In this document: positions 33,221 through 42,453 of the stretch, piece after piece | How positions within the stretch are numbered: position 1 is the stretch's first letter | Layout: every line of letters begins with the position of its first letter | Origin: JADZFO01 sp964512635 | GTDB lineage: Bacteria; 4484-113; JAFGCY01 | Length of the DNA stretch: 64,000 nt | Assembly (NCBI GenBank): GCA_964512635.1 | Contig: CAZEJB010000003.1 | Location: 136,871-200,870, forward strand | Reading direction: 5' to 3' | Program-made: the position numbers and the translations under genes | The notes under the pieces: generated by a model | Told to the model about the DNA's origin: nothing | Seen by the model: the letters and a program-made list of their open reading frames with translations, nothing else | Database searches by the model: none

Positions 33221-35647
33221 GTGAAATACATCGCGATGGCGCTGGCCGTTTGGCTGGCTCTGACCGTCTGCAGCCTGGCTGCTGAGCTCAAGGGCGTTGA
33301 GGCCTTCCCTCTTGACCAGCTAAAACCAGGTCTGAAAGGTGTGGGTCACACGGTGATCCGCGGCACCAAGGTTGAGACCTTTGATGTCGAGATCCTTGAA
33401 CTGGTCCCTGACGGCGGCTTTGATGGCGGCCCGATGGTCCTGGCCAAGTTCAGCGGTCCCGTAGTTGAGCAGTCCAAGGGAATCGCCGCTGGCTATTCCG
33501 GCAGCCCGGTTTATATCGGTAACAAGCTGCTCGGTGCCGTCAGTATGGCTATTCCATATACCGATACGCACGTCGGCGGCATCACCCCGATCGGACAGAT
33601 GCTGGCCGCCATGCCAAGCGGTGCTGAACCGGATTACTCCCATAACTCAGTTCTCCCGAGCACCGAGCACAGCGGCACGCCGATCGATGAAGACGGCAAC
33701 CCGATTGATGAGCGCGGTGAAAAGATCAGCTATCTGCGTGATTCCGCGAAGGCGCTGGCCTTTAATGACCGCATGAAGGCGGAAGGCATTGAGCGCTATG
33801 CCGCCGTACCCTGCACCACTCCGATACTCTACAGCGGTGTTTCTCCGCAGATCATGGCCAAGTATCAGCCTGAGCTGCAGAAGCTGTTGGGGCCGAATTT
33901 CACCTTTGCCCCGGCCCCTGCCGGTGCCGCTGGCGATACCGGCCTGCTGCAGCTTCAGGACGAACTCCAGGCGGCTGGCGGCGGCAAGACACCCGGACTG
34001 CTGTTTGCTCCCAAGACTTCCGAGCCGGCGCTGAAGGGCGGTGATGCTGTCGCCGTTTCGCTGATGCAGGGCGACATCGAGCTGAATGCCATTGGCACTG
34101 TGACCTACAGCGACGCTGACGGACGCGTGCTGATCTTCGGCCACCCGATGCTTGGCAGCGGCAGCACCAACCTGCCCATGGGTAAAGGCTATGTGGTCTG
34201 GACCTTTACCAGCATCGAGCGCGCATTCAAGCAGGGTGTGCGCCTTGATACCCTTGGCACCCTGACTCAGGACCGTCTCGCGGCCTGTGGCGGCAGCCTG
34301 AACCAGCAGCCTGACCTGATCCCCTTCAAGATTAAGATCAAGGATGTGGATAAGGGTACTGAGCGCGTGATGAACGTCTCGGTTATCCGCCACCCTGACT
34401 ACACTCCGATGTTGATGGCCATGGCCCTCAGCCAGGCCGCTGGCAAGGTGCTGGACCGCCAGAGCGGCGGCACACTGAAGATGAGCTACCACATTGAAGG
34501 TGTCGGACTCAAGGAGCCGCTGCGCCGGGTGAACTATTACAGTGACGACATGGATGTGGTCAGCCAGGGCGCCTACGAGCTGGTGCCGATCACCAACCTG
34601 CTGACCACCAACATCTACCGCGATGTGAAGCTCAGCAAGGTTGAAGTGCTTCTTGAGATCACCCGCAACCGAATCAACGCCTCCATCGATGACGCTGAGA
34701 TTGTCTGGGACAAAAACAAGCCTGCCGAGAACCCGGTCAATCCGGATATGCACCAGATCGTGCCAGAGCAAGCTACTCCGACCCAACCGGCGCAGCCCAC
34801 TCAGCCAAGCGTGGGCCAGGATATGCCGGCGGCCAAGCTTCCTCTCAATCAGATTTCTAGCCAGCTCCCACAGATCTATGGCGGTGTGCCCCTGCAGCAG
34901 CAGGATCCGAACCAGCCCAGCCCGAACCAGCAGCAGACCACAACACCGCCGCCGGTAATCATGGGGCCGGGGATGATCGCACCGACGGCGAACATTCCAA
35001 CCTTTGCCCCCGGCGACACCATCCGTGTGCGGGTACGCCTGCAGCCCTTCCGCACGGAGGCGATTTTCCGCGAGTTCAGCATCAAGGTTCCTGATGACTT
35101 CCCCAGCGGCTCTACGATGATCCTTGTCCATGGTGGCGGCGATCTGATCTCGATGTCCGACGTCAATGGCAAGGGCCGCAACCTCTATGGCATGGGCCCG
35201 ATTATTGAAGTCAAGGACCACGATCTGGATTCCATCCTGGACCAGATCCTCGAATGGCCGCTTAACAACGAGCTGCTCGTGACCCTCGCCCGCCCCTTTG
35301 ATCCGGCAGCGCCGCAAGAGCTTGGAGCGGCAGATGACAATAAGGAAAAGCCGGACGACAAGATTGATGCCAAGTACCAGATGGAGTACGTTATCTACAA
35401 CGGCTTCATGCTGCCGGTCAACATCCAGACGAAGGCCGACCAGGCGATGGCGGCCACGCTGGCAGCGGGAGCACCGACCGATGGCTCGGCGCCGACAACT
35501 CCGGTCAGTGATCCCTCCGCCCAGCCCGGAACAGCTCCCGAAACCAGTGGTGATGAAGAGTACTTCAACACCAGCGTAGAGCTTCACGAGAGCGTCCGTC
35601 GCCCGGTGGACAAGCTCCGAGTCATCCCTGGCGGTGGCAAGCTGTAA
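33221..35647 (+). CDS. Exported SpoIVB-type (S55) serine peptidase domain protein
   Basis: An 808-residue exported protein. After the signal peptide (MALAVWLALTVCSLA) comes an S55 domain beginning LKPGLKGVGHTVIRG, with the catalytic-type motif GYSGSPVYIGNKLLGAVS at about residues 91-108. The domain continues to about 400 (IFGHPMLGSGSTNLPMG). The middle and C-terminal thirds are beta-rich with a Pro/Gln-rich spacer near 520-580 (NQPSPNQQQ) and an unknown C-terminal region. SpoIVB cleaves a membrane signalling protein during sporulation in Bacillus; long S55 homologues occur in non-spore-formers with unknown roles. The GTG start has weak GAGGCGAAG upstream. A strong terminator follows. Confidence 0.85.
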   Translation: MKYIAMALAVWLALTVCSLAAELKGVEAFPLDQLKPGLKGVGHTVIRGTKVETFDVEILELVPDGGFDGGPMVLAKFSGPVVEQSKGIAAGYSGSPVYIGNKLLGAVSMAIPYTDTHVGGITPIGQMLAAMPSGAEPDYSHNSVLPSTEHSGTPIDEDGNPIDERGEKISYLRDSAKALAFNDRMKAEGIERYAAVPCTTPILYSGVSPQIMAKYQPELQKLLGPNFTFAPAPAGAAGDTGLLQLQDELQAAGGGKTPGLLFAPKTSEPALKGGDAVAVSLMQGDIELNAIGTVTYSDADGRVLIFGHPMLGSGSTNLPMGKGYVVWTFTSIERAFKQGVRLDTLGTLTQDRLAACGGSLNQQPDLIPFKIKIKDVDKGTERVMNVSVIRHPDYTPMLMAMALSQAAGKVLDRQSGGTLKMSYHIEGVGLKEPLRRVNYYSDDMDVVSQGAYELVPITNLLTTNIYRDVKLSKVEVLLEITRNRINASIDDAEIVWDKNKPAENPVNPDMHQIVPEQATPTQPAQPTQPSVGQDMPAAKLPLNQISSQLPQIYGGVPLQQQDPNQPSPNQQQTTTPPPVIMGPGMIAPTANIPTFAPGDTIRVRVRLQPFRTEAIFREFSIKVPDDFPSGSTMILVHGGGDLISMSDVNGKGRNLYGMGPIIEVKDHDLDSILDQILEWPLNNELLVTLARPFDPAAPQELGAADDNKEKPDDKIDAKYQMEYVIYNGFMLPVNIQTKADQAMAATLAAGAPTDGSAPTTPVSDPSAQPGTAPETSGDEEYFNTSVELHESVRRPVDKLRVIPGGGKL

Positions 35648-35674
35648 AGCTGCCGCAAGATGCTCAGATAACGA

Positions 35675-35704
35675 ACAGGGGGCCATGGCCCCCTGTTTTT
35701 TTTT
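35675..35704 (+). terminator. Rho-independent terminator after the S55 peptidase gene
   Basis: ACAGGGGGCC and GGCCCCCTGT with a 2-nt loop, followed by eight or more T. Confidence 0.95.
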
Positions 35705-35752
35705 GTTCAGGTCATCGGAGACCCGTCATTATCTTTGACGGCCGCCCGCGGA

Positions 35753-37699
35753 TCAGGTCGCGCTGGGCTCACCGGCCTTGCGAAAACCGATACCCGGACG
35801 CTTGAGCGTCTGCTGGTCAAACTCGTTATAGCGGCGCACCAGCTTTTCCCACTCCTGCAGATCCGGCGGAGTGCTTGCCAGGGCTGACTTGAGGTCCGCC
35901 ATGTTGATGGCACGTTCCTCGCCGCCCTCAATGGCGCTGCGCCACGGGATGGTAGCCGCGTTTTCAACGACCTGCCGAATCGCGTCTGCGCTGTAGTTCA
36001 CCGAGTTTTGCGCCAACCAGGACCAATCAATGTCTTCGCTGACGAAAGGACGGGCATTGAGGTAGATCTTGAAGATCTCGGCGCGCTCAGTGGGGCCCGG
36101 CGGCGGCACAAACACCAGCCGGCCAAGCCGTCCCGGTCGGCGCAGCGCGAAGTCAACGTCCCAGGGTGCGTTGGTGGCCCCAAGAACCATGACTTTGTCG
36201 TTATCACTGGTCAGGCCATCGAGCTCGATCAATAGTTGGCTGATCAACTTCTTTTCCCAGCCACTCTGCATACTGCTGCGACTACCGCCGATGGCATCTA
36301 CTTCATCCAGGAAGACAATGCTCGGTGCACGCTTGCGCGCGGTGGCAAAGATCATGCTGACAGCCTTCTCCGAGTTGCCAACCCACTTGTCCAGCACTGA
36401 GGCCAGGTTCACGTTGATAAAAGACACCTGGCACTCGCCGGCCGCGGCGCGGGCCAGCATGGTCTTGCCGCAGCCCGGAGGTCCGAAGAAGAGGATGCCG
36501 CCACCGGCGCGCTTGCCATAGCGGCTGCTGATCTCCGGGTACTTCAGGGGATACTCGATTGTCTCGCGGATCGCCTGCTTTACTTTATCCAAGCCGCCGA
36601 TGTCGCTGAAGCGTACATCAGGAATCTTGGCGTCGCCGAGCACGGCATCCTCGTCACCACGGCCGAAGGCCGTGTAGATGTCGTCCTCCATGCCATAGCT
36701 CTGGCGGTGCAGCATCAGACTGTGACGCAGCTGCCGCGCTTCGGGGTTACCCGGCTGAAGCTCCAGCACTTTCTCTGCGTCCTTGATCGCCTCGTCGAAG
36801 TAGTCGAGGTTCTCATTTACTTTGGCCCGCTGCAGGTACAGCTCAGGATTGGTCGGCTCAAGCTGGACCAGACGGTCGAGCACTTTGAGCGCCTCAATGT
36901 TACGGTTGAGCTGGAACAGCGCCTCCGAATGCTTCTTAAGCGCCATCGGGTCATCGGGGTATTCGTCGAGGAATGTCTCGATGTCCTCGAGACCTGCCTC
37001 ATAGTCTTCCATCTTGAAACAGGCCTCGGCCCGGTCCAGCAGGTAGTCGTGCTGGTCCGGGAACTGCTCGATAAGTCGTTCATAATCGCCACGAGCCCGG
37101 CCGGCATCACCCTTGATCAGGGTGTAGTCAGCCCGCAGCTCGCGCAGAGGGCCACTGAAGGGATAGAAGAACAGGCCAAGCGTGGCCAGTTCCACCAGTG
37201 CGTCTTCCTCATTTTGGTGCTCAAGGCGTCGCGAGACCCTCAGGAAGAGCTCCGGGGAAAACAGCGCCTGGCTGTTGGCTGGCAGGAACATCTTCAGCAG
37301 AATCTCAAGCGGCTCCTGGAGCTGCTTTACCACATCTTCCTTTCGCAGGGTCTCCAGCGCCATCCGGAAGAGTTTCAGTGCATAACTCCAGTTGTGCTCG
37401 CGACTGGTCAGACGGAGGATGGCCTCGAGTACGGGCGTGATCCTTGCCGGGACTTCCGAGCGCGGGTTGAGCACATAACGCTCTACCGACAGCAGCAGCT
37501 GGCGGCGTTCGGCGGCAGTCAGATCGGCGATTTGTGACAGCTGGCTGAGCAGCTCCACCTTACTCTCGGCGGTCGAGAGTTTCAGGCGCAGCAGATCCTG
37601 CTCAAACTCACGGCGCCGGCGCAGCGGCGTCTGAGGCAGCTGATTGCTAGTAGGACTCTGGTCCCCGCGGGGAGAGGGGCTTTCGCGTAGTTCATGCAT
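35753..37699 (-). CDS. AAA ATPase with N-terminal TPR region
   Basis: A 648-residue cytosolic ATPase. The N-terminal 330 residues are helical with TPR-like repeats (about 190-320: YERLIEQFPDQHDYLLDRAEACFKMEDY..., QLEPTNPELYLQRAKVNENL). The AAA module at about 375-600 is Cdc48/Vps4/FtsH-like: DIGGLDKVKQAIRETIEYPL, Walker A FFGPPGCGKTML, Walker B PSIVFLDEVDAI, sensor GATNAPWDVD and arginine-finger LRRPGRLGR. It probably remodels protein complexes selected by the TPR part. It stands alone and convergent to the S55 gene. TATAAT lies 10 nt before the ATG at 37699, so the leader is only a few nt long. Confidence 0.88.
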   Translation of the reverse strand: MHELRESPSPRGDQSPTSNQLPQTPLRRRREFEQDLLRLKLSTAESKVELLSQLSQIADLTAAERRQLLLSVERYVLNPRSEVPARITPVLEAILRLTSREHNWSYALKLFRMALETLRKEDVVKQLQEPLEILLKMFLPANSQALFSPELFLRVSRRLEHQNEEDALVELATLGLFFYPFSGPLRELRADYTLIKGDAGRARGDYERLIEQFPDQHDYLLDRAEACFKMEDYEAGLEDIETFLDEYPDDPMALKKHSEALFQLNRNIEALKVLDRLVQLEPTNPELYLQRAKVNENLDYFDEAIKDAEKVLELQPGNPEARQLRHSLMLHRQSYGMEDDIYTAFGRGDEDAVLGDAKIPDVRFSDIGGLDKVKQAIRETIEYPLKYPEISSRYGKRAGGGILFFGPPGCGKTMLARAAAGECQVSFINVNLASVLDKWVGNSEKAVSMIFATARKRAPSIVFLDEVDAIGGSRSSMQSGWEKKLISQLLIELDGLTSDNDKVMVLGATNAPWDVDFALRRPGRLGRLVFVPPPGPTERAEIFKIYLNARPFVSEDIDWSWLAQNSVNYSADAIRQVVENAATIPWRSAIEGGEERAINMADLKSALASTPPDLQEWEKLVRRYNEFDQQTLKRPGIGFRKAGEPSAT

Positions 37700-37709
37700 C
37701 TGCAGCCAG

Positions 37710-37715
37710 ATTATA
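37710..37715 (-). promoter_or_regulatory. -10 box of the TPR-AAA gene
   Basis: TATAAT on the minus strand, 10 nt before the ATG. The predicted leader is about 3-4 nt and there is no ribosome binding site. Confidence 0.5.
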
Positions 37716-37780
37716 CCTGCGGCAGCCCGGGAAAAGCCTTTCTGGAAAAGCCGCCATCAGCTGTTTAACCGCGCCGCCAA

Positions 37781-38137
37781 ATGGGCATAACGCCCGGAAT
37801 GAGCAGTATCAATCAGAGTGTCCTCAGACTGAGCCGGAGCGCCAATGACTTTCCGGCGCAACCTTTTCCAGCCGGCAGTGGTCTTAGGCGGTGGGGAAAC
37901 ATGCCTGACAAGTACTTCCACGGAAACTTGAGGAACTGGACCGCTGAGCAGGGCGGTTCGGGGGATACTTTACAGTCCGCACAAGTATCAGCGAGTACCG
38001 GGACTCGACAGCTTATGGTCTGGCTGGCACTCCTGGTAGGAATCGTCTGCATTCTTATGGTGGCCGGTTTTGACGTTGGTCAGGTGGCCGCTAATGCAAG
38101 AGATCACGCAGACCGCGTGACACTCGCCGACCTCTAG
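37781..38137 (+). CDS. Small single-pass membrane protein, hypothetical
   Basis: A 118-residue open frame. The N-terminal 75 residues are polar. One clear membrane helix (LMVWLALLVGIVCILMVAGF) is followed by a short charged tail. The start is ATG 37781 or 37799; neither has a strong ribosome binding site. It is divergent from the AAA gene and upstream of padR. No family is recognised, and it may or may not be expressed. Confidence 0.45.
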   Translation: MGITPGMSSINQSVLRLSRSANDFPAQPFPAGSGLRRWGNMPDKYFHGNLRNWTAEQGGSGDTLQSAQVSASTGTRQLMVWLALLVGIVCILMVAGFDVGQVAANARDHADRVTLADL

Positions 38138-38339
38138 TTGCAAGTTCCTATTCAGATTCAGATTGATTTGTGTACAACTATTGCGCCTTCGCTGATAGGT
38201 TAAATTAATGTAAGAAGTGAATTCTTTCAGCCAGAGCTGAGACTAAGCGTTACATTTATCTTAAAATGGTTGAGCCACTTGGGCAAGCCCATGCTCCAAG
38301 TGCAAGTGAAGTAACAGTCCCTGGTTCAAGAGGAAACGC

Positions 38340-38978
38340 GTGCCCAAAGCCACCAAGATGCAGGAACTCGTAGTACTGGGTCTTCTCAATGAGAAGCCGC
38401 GCTACGGATATGAGATAAAGATGATTATCGATAACGTGATGAGCCACGTGATCGATGTCTCGTCGGGTTCACTTTATTACGCGCTCAAGAAACTGCGGGA
38501 ACAGGGACTGGTCAAAGAGACCGCAGTTGAAAAGGTTGGTCGCCGGCCGGAGCGCTCCATCTATGAGATCACAGAGCTCGGGCAGAAGACCTTCGCTGAG
38601 GATCTGCCTGAATTGATCTTCCCGCAGGCGCGTCCATTCTTTCCCCTGGATCTGGCTATGTACTTCCTGCCCTTCATCACACCCAAAGAGCAGCTGCGAC
38701 GGGTGCGCATGAGGCTGGCCTATATCGCCCTGATGCTTGAATACAGCACAGAGATCGAGGAGCGCTTTGGATCCTCGGCCCCGGCCCACCATGTAAAGGT
38801 CATAATGCACCAGCGCCAGTATCTGTTCATGGAACGGGATTATCTGAGCGGGATGGCGCAGGACCTCGAGAAGGAAGCCAGCTATGATCTGACCGCCGCA
38901 GATATGCAGGAGGTCGCCATCGCCGCAAAGAACTACAAGGCGCGAGTCAAATATGAGGTTGTGGTAACGCCGGCGTAA
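38340..38978 (+). CDS. PadR-family transcriptional regulator
   Basis: A 212-residue regulator with the PadR winged helix at residues 5-85: ELVVLGLLNEKPRYGYEIKMII, DVSSGSLYYALKKLREQGLVKE and RRPERSIYEITELG. A helical C-terminal (Vir-type) dimerisation domain follows. The start is GTG 38340, preceded by AGAGGA 7 nt upstream. PadR proteins are usually local repressors responding to phenolics, drugs or stress. The effector and target cannot be told. The YlmH-like gene follows 33 nt later with its own -10 box. Confidence 0.92.
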   Translation: MPKATKMQELVVLGLLNEKPRYGYEIKMIIDNVMSHVIDVSSGSLYYALKKLREQGLVKETAVEKVGRRPERSIYEITELGQKTFAEDLPELIFPQARPFFPLDLAMYFLPFITPKEQLRRVRMRLAYIALMLEYSTEIEERFGSSAPAHHVKVIMHQRQYLFMERDYLSGMAQDLEKEASYDLTAADMQEVAIAAKNYKARVKYEVVVTPA

Positions 38979-39000
38979 TCACGCCTGCCACGGCGGCGGT

Positions 39001-39006
39001 TAGAAT
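39001..39006 (+). promoter_or_regulatory. -10 box of leaderless ylmH-like promoter
   Basis: TAGAAT is followed by 5 nt and GTG at 39012. No ribosome binding site can fit. Confidence 0.55.
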
Positions 39007-39011
39007 CCTGC

Positions 39012-39695
39012 GTGCCTGACTGGTCCAATCTTGCGTCCGAGGAAGTCCTGCTGATCCTGCAACGGGGCGCTGGCGCCGAATGGGACGATGCGGCCAGCGG
39101 TTTCCTTGATACACATCAGTTTTCAGATCTGCTTATGCACGCGGATGTCGCAGTCGCGGGGGGCCATCCGGCGTCCCAGTTCCGTCGGGCTGGGATTGGC
39201 ACCGCACCACCAGTAACGGTCTGGGGCTGCTCGCGAGGGCACCTACCTGAAGGACTAAACAGCGTCAGGGCTATTCGCCAGGCCTGGCGAGCTGGCGGGC
39301 AAGCTGGATGGGAGCTGGGCGACATTGTGCTCGGCACAGACTCCTGCTGGCTGGCGGCCTGCCCAAAATCGCCAGTCAGGGGGCTGATCCCGGCGCTGGA
39401 AGAATTGACCTCCTCTGAACTCCCCACAGTGCCGTTGGAACGCCTGACTGCAGCCAGTCTGCGGGCAGATGCGGTCATCGCATCGCTGTTCAAGGTCAGT
39501 CGTGGCGAAGCCCAGACAGCCATTGAGTATGGCTTTGTGTTCAGAAACTTCCGGCCGCTGACGCAGCGTACCACCCAGCTAAAGCCCGGCGACGAGCTGG
39601 TCTATCGTACCAAGGGACGGATTGAGCTCACTGATGTTGAGGAGAATAGCCGCAGCGGCCGAAACTGGGTCAGCTTCCAGCGTTATCCCTGTTAG
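39012..39695 (+). CDS. YlmH-like S4 RNA-binding protein
   Basis: A 227-residue protein whose C-terminal third is an S4 domain of YlmH type: SLRADAVIASLFKVSRGEAQ, AIEYGFVFRNFRPL, then LKPGDELVYRTKGRIELTDV and a final GRNWVSFQRYPC. The N-terminal part is a divergent YlmH domain. YlmH homologues bind RNA or the ribosome and sit in division gene clusters in Gram-positives; here the gene is alone. The start is GTG 39012, 5 nt after a TAGAAT box. The 3' end is convergent with the diguanylate cyclase gene. Confidence 0.75.
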   Translation: MPDWSNLASEEVLLILQRGAGAEWDDAASGFLDTHQFSDLLMHADVAVAGGHPASQFRRAGIGTAPPVTVWGCSRGHLPEGLNSVRAIRQAWRAGGQAGWELGDIVLGTDSCWLAACPKSPVRGLIPALEELTSSELPTVPLERLTAASLRADAVIASLFKVSRGEAQTAIEYGFVFRNFRPLTQRTTQLKPGDELVYRTKGRIELTDVEENSRSGRNWVSFQRYPC

Positions 39696-39728
39696 CTACG
39701 GCCCCTGAACTCTATGGTCGGCGGCGGT

Positions 39729-40706
39729 TCAGCTGGCCAGCATCCCGCGGCTGTAGACGACCACACGATTGCGGCCCGTTTCCTTTGCCTGATACAGCGC
39801 CACATCGGCAAAGTGCACAACCTGGTCTACGTTCAGTGCCTGGGTGTAATCGCAGCAGTAAACGCCGCATGAGATAGTGCAGTGGAGCTGATGCTGCTCG
39901 AACTCCACCTCGCACTCCGAGACCTTCTGGCGCAGACGCTCGGCGATCAGCTCTCCAACTTCCTGTGTCGTCGCCGGCAGGAGAATCAGAAACTCCTCGC
40001 CGCCAATGCGTCCAAACACGTCGCTGCGGCGCAGTGTCGAGCCGATGGCAGACGAGACGCCCTTTAGTATCTTGTCGCCGGCGGCATGGCCGAAGGTGTC
40101 GTTGAAGGGCTTGAAGTGGTCGATGTCGAGGTAGACCAGGGTCAGCGGGCTGTCGGCACGCGCACTGCGCGCGAGCTCTTCTTCAAGTCGCCTGAAGCAG
40201 AAGCGCCGGTTATAGAGCCCCGTCAGCGGGTCAGTACTGGCCATGTATTCCAGGTCGGTCATTCGCTGCTTGAGCTCGTCCTGCAGGAACTTGATGCGCA
40301 CGAGGTTGTAGACCTGGGCCATCAGCTGATACTCGCTGGCGGAAAAGTTCAGGCAGGCCAGCGCACCGTAGTACTGCGCCTCCATCATAACCGCGCCGTC
40401 GACTTCCTCGTGAAGCACAAAGACGACGGGCACATCCTCGAAGGCAGTGGCCGCTCGTATCTGCACGCAAAGCGAGCTAACCTGCTCTATGCCCTCGGCG
40501 CAGATGATGGTCACGTCCACGCGCTGATCATTGGCCTGGGCCACGGCGTCGATCGCACCCTCGGCATGCACAACTTCGTAGTTGTACATGTCCAACAGTG
40601 ATTGGATCGCGACACCGTCCTTGCCGTTGTCGGCAACTACAAGAATCCTCGGCCGGCCAACCATTCGCTGGTTGTATGGCAGCAGATCTCCGAGGGAAGG
40701 ACTCAC
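39729..40706 (-). CDS. Diguanylate cyclase with degenerate receiver domain
   Basis: This protein makes c-di-GMP from two GTP in the cytosol. Residues 18-135 form a receiver-like domain that lacks the phospho-acceptor Asp: strand 3 reads VDVTIICAEG, with Cys where Asp is expected. The GGDEF domain (about 165-325) has STDPLTGLYNRR, YLDIDHFKPFNDTFGH, the active GGEEF motif and an RxxD inhibitory site (RRSD) five residues before it. It is therefore probably active and product-inhibited, but not controlled by phosphorylation at that Asp. The start is GTG 40706; a GATAAG lies 6 nt upstream. Confidence 0.9.
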   Translation of the reverse strand: MSPSLGDLLPYNQRMVGRPRILVVADNGKDGVAIQSLLDMYNYEVVHAEGAIDAVAQANDQRVDVTIICAEGIEQVSSLCVQIRAATAFEDVPVVFVLHEEVDGAVMMEAQYYGALACLNFSASEYQLMAQVYNLVRIKFLQDELKQRMTDLEYMASTDPLTGLYNRRFCFRRLEEELARSARADSPLTLVYLDIDHFKPFNDTFGHAAGDKILKGVSSAIGSTLRRSDVFGRIGGEEFLILLPATTQEVGELIAERLRQKVSECEVEFEQHQLHCTISCGVYCCDYTQALNVDQVVHFADVALYQAKETGRNRVVVYSRGMLAS

Positions 40707-40757
40707 ACCGAGCTTATCGGCAGCGGCTGGTCAAACTTGCAGGGCTCAAGGCTGTGT

Positions 40758-40763
40758 TAGAAT
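40758..40763 (+). promoter_or_regulatory. -10 box of leaderless DHH-like gene promoter
   Basis: TAGAAT, 6 nt, then GTG 40770. A possible -35 TTGCAG lies at 40737-40742 with a 15-bp spacer. Confidence 0.55.
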
Positions 40764-40769
40764 CCGCAT

Positions 40770-42413
40770 GTGACCAACAGCGGTGAACAGAGCGAATTTG
40801 CCCTATATGAATTCCTCCGCAGCACCGACACACATTCACCCGAAGTCCAGAACGCCCTCGCTTTTGCACGTATCTTTGCCGATCTGGCAAGACGTGTCAT
40901 AGCGGCCCGCGCGGCGCAGGACGGAGACGAGGTCGTTTATCCCCCGGGGCTGAGTTACTACACCTTGCGCTCCTATATGGATCACGGGGCGGACAGCCTG
41001 TCTGATTACCTTTCCCGCATGGCGGGACCAGACTGGCCGGGACAACTTTCATATCTGCTGGCTGACCTGGCCCAGTGGCTCGCGGGGCTTTATGACCCAG
41101 CGCGGCCCGAGACAACATCTTTGCAGGTCTGGGTGGGCGGGCATGGAGCTCAGAACATCCGCCTGTTTGGCTGGCCGACTGCTGGCACTGGCCGACCCGC
41201 GGCAACCTTGCCCTACCCCTTTGAGGGTCAAACCCGTATCCCGGTCGAAGATTACCTCAAAGACTGCGCCCCCGACAGCGCCGCCCTGATCTCGCATTAT
41301 GACGTTCATGGCCTCTCGATGATTGCCCTGACCCTGCGCTACCTGCGCAGTCTTGGCCTTGACGATGCAGCTGGTGCGATGGGATTTGAGTGGACCGGCG
41401 ATATCGGCAAGCTCTGGAAGCGCGCGGTGCCTAAGACTCTGTCACTGGAAATGGGCATGCAGGCTGTAGTAATGCTGGACTGCTCAGTGCATTCCCGCAA
41501 GCCTGCCCATACCCTCCGGGCACTCGGCAAGCTTGAAGAGAACCCGCAGACCCGGCTGATTCTTGTTGACCATCACCCTGACACCTTCCTGCTGGCGCCC
41601 CAGCTGCTGCAGCCCGGTCTGGACCTCGTTTTGACTGATGTCTTCTCCTGCGGCCTGAGCCGCGTCTGGGAAAGAACGGAGCTGCAGATCATGGCGCTCG
41701 GCGCGCTCAGCGACAAGGTCCCGGAAATCGAGCGGGCCTACCCCACCGAAAGCAATCAGCAGCTGCACGCCGCTGTTGAGAGCTATCACCAGCGTCATCT
41801 GTATTTCAGCCCGACACCCAAGGAATTCCGCAGCCGCGGCGAGTATCCGCTGCGGCCTTTGTGGGAGGCGATTGCAGACGGCGCCGAGCTGACACCTGAG
41901 CTGGCCGAGCAGACTATCGGCAGCATCCCCGAAGCCGAGGCGCCGCCACCGGCAGTTTATGAAGTGGTAGGCGGAATGCTGGTCGTGACACAGCAACTAC
42001 AGGTCATGGGCCGCGCCTGGTATGCCCTGCTTGAAGAGTTGATGAAGCAGGAAGATGTGCCCTATGCCCTGGCTGTCCGGCTGCTTGATCGCCGGCGGGC
42101 CAACTTCCTGCTGCTGACTCGCTGGCAGCTGACACATGTGCCGCCGGTGCGCTACTTCATTCCCGAGCGCAACCTGCCCCAGATCCTGGGCCATCCCGGG
42201 GCGCTTTGGGCGGACATGGATAAGGACCAGGCGCCGCAGTTCCTGCGCGAGGTGCTGGCCGGTGTCAATGCCTACCTTGGCCACGAAATCGACAGCAGCC
42301 ACGCGATTGACCAGATCCGCCAGAACATACTGGAGGCGGAACCAGTCAGGACAGAAGCCAACAGCATGGACATCCCGGGCTTGCACGAGGATGCAGATGA
42401 CACAGAGCTCTGA
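40770..42413 (+). CDS. DHH-superfamily phosphoesterase-like protein
   Basis: A 547-residue cytosolic protein. The core around residues 170-320 resembles DHH phosphoesterases (RecJ/NrnA type): ISHYDVHGLSMIALTLRYL in place of the usual HxDxDG, MLDCSVH as a metal-binding strand, and ILVDHHPD as the DHH motif. The C-terminal DHHA1 glycine motif is not clear, and about 200 extra residues follow. It could hydrolyse nanoRNA or cyclic dinucleotides, but the altered first motif makes the substrate uncertain. The start is GTG 40770, 6 nt after TAGAAT. The tandem DUF4139 genes follow after 40 nt. Confidence 0.7.
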   Translation: MTNSGEQSEFALYEFLRSTDTHSPEVQNALAFARIFADLARRVIAARAAQDGDEVVYPPGLSYYTLRSYMDHGADSLSDYLSRMAGPDWPGQLSYLLADLAQWLAGLYDPARPETTSLQVWVGGHGAQNIRLFGWPTAGTGRPAATLPYPFEGQTRIPVEDYLKDCAPDSAALISHYDVHGLSMIALTLRYLRSLGLDDAAGAMGFEWTGDIGKLWKRAVPKTLSLEMGMQAVVMLDCSVHSRKPAHTLRALGKLEENPQTRLILVDHHPDTFLLAPQLLQPGLDLVLTDVFSCGLSRVWERTELQIMALGALSDKVPEIERAYPTESNQQLHAAVESYHQRHLYFSPTPKEFRSRGEYPLRPLWEAIADGAELTPELAEQTIGSIPEAEAPPPAVYEVVGGMLVVTQQLQVMGRAWYALLEELMKQEDVPYALAVRLLDRRRANFLLLTRWQLTHVPPVRYFIPERNLPQILGHPGALWADMDKDQAPQFLREVLAGVNAYLGHEIDSSHAIDQIRQNILEAEPVRTEANSMDIPGLHEDADDTEL

Positions 42414-42453
42414 TCGATCCGCAAGCGCTTAACTCGAACTTTCGGAGGACCCG

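Noticed and set aside
33647..35686. 679-codon open frame on the minus strand
   Set aside because: Antisense to the S55 peptidase gene, whose signal peptide, motif and terminator are clear. The antisense protein has no recognisable domain.
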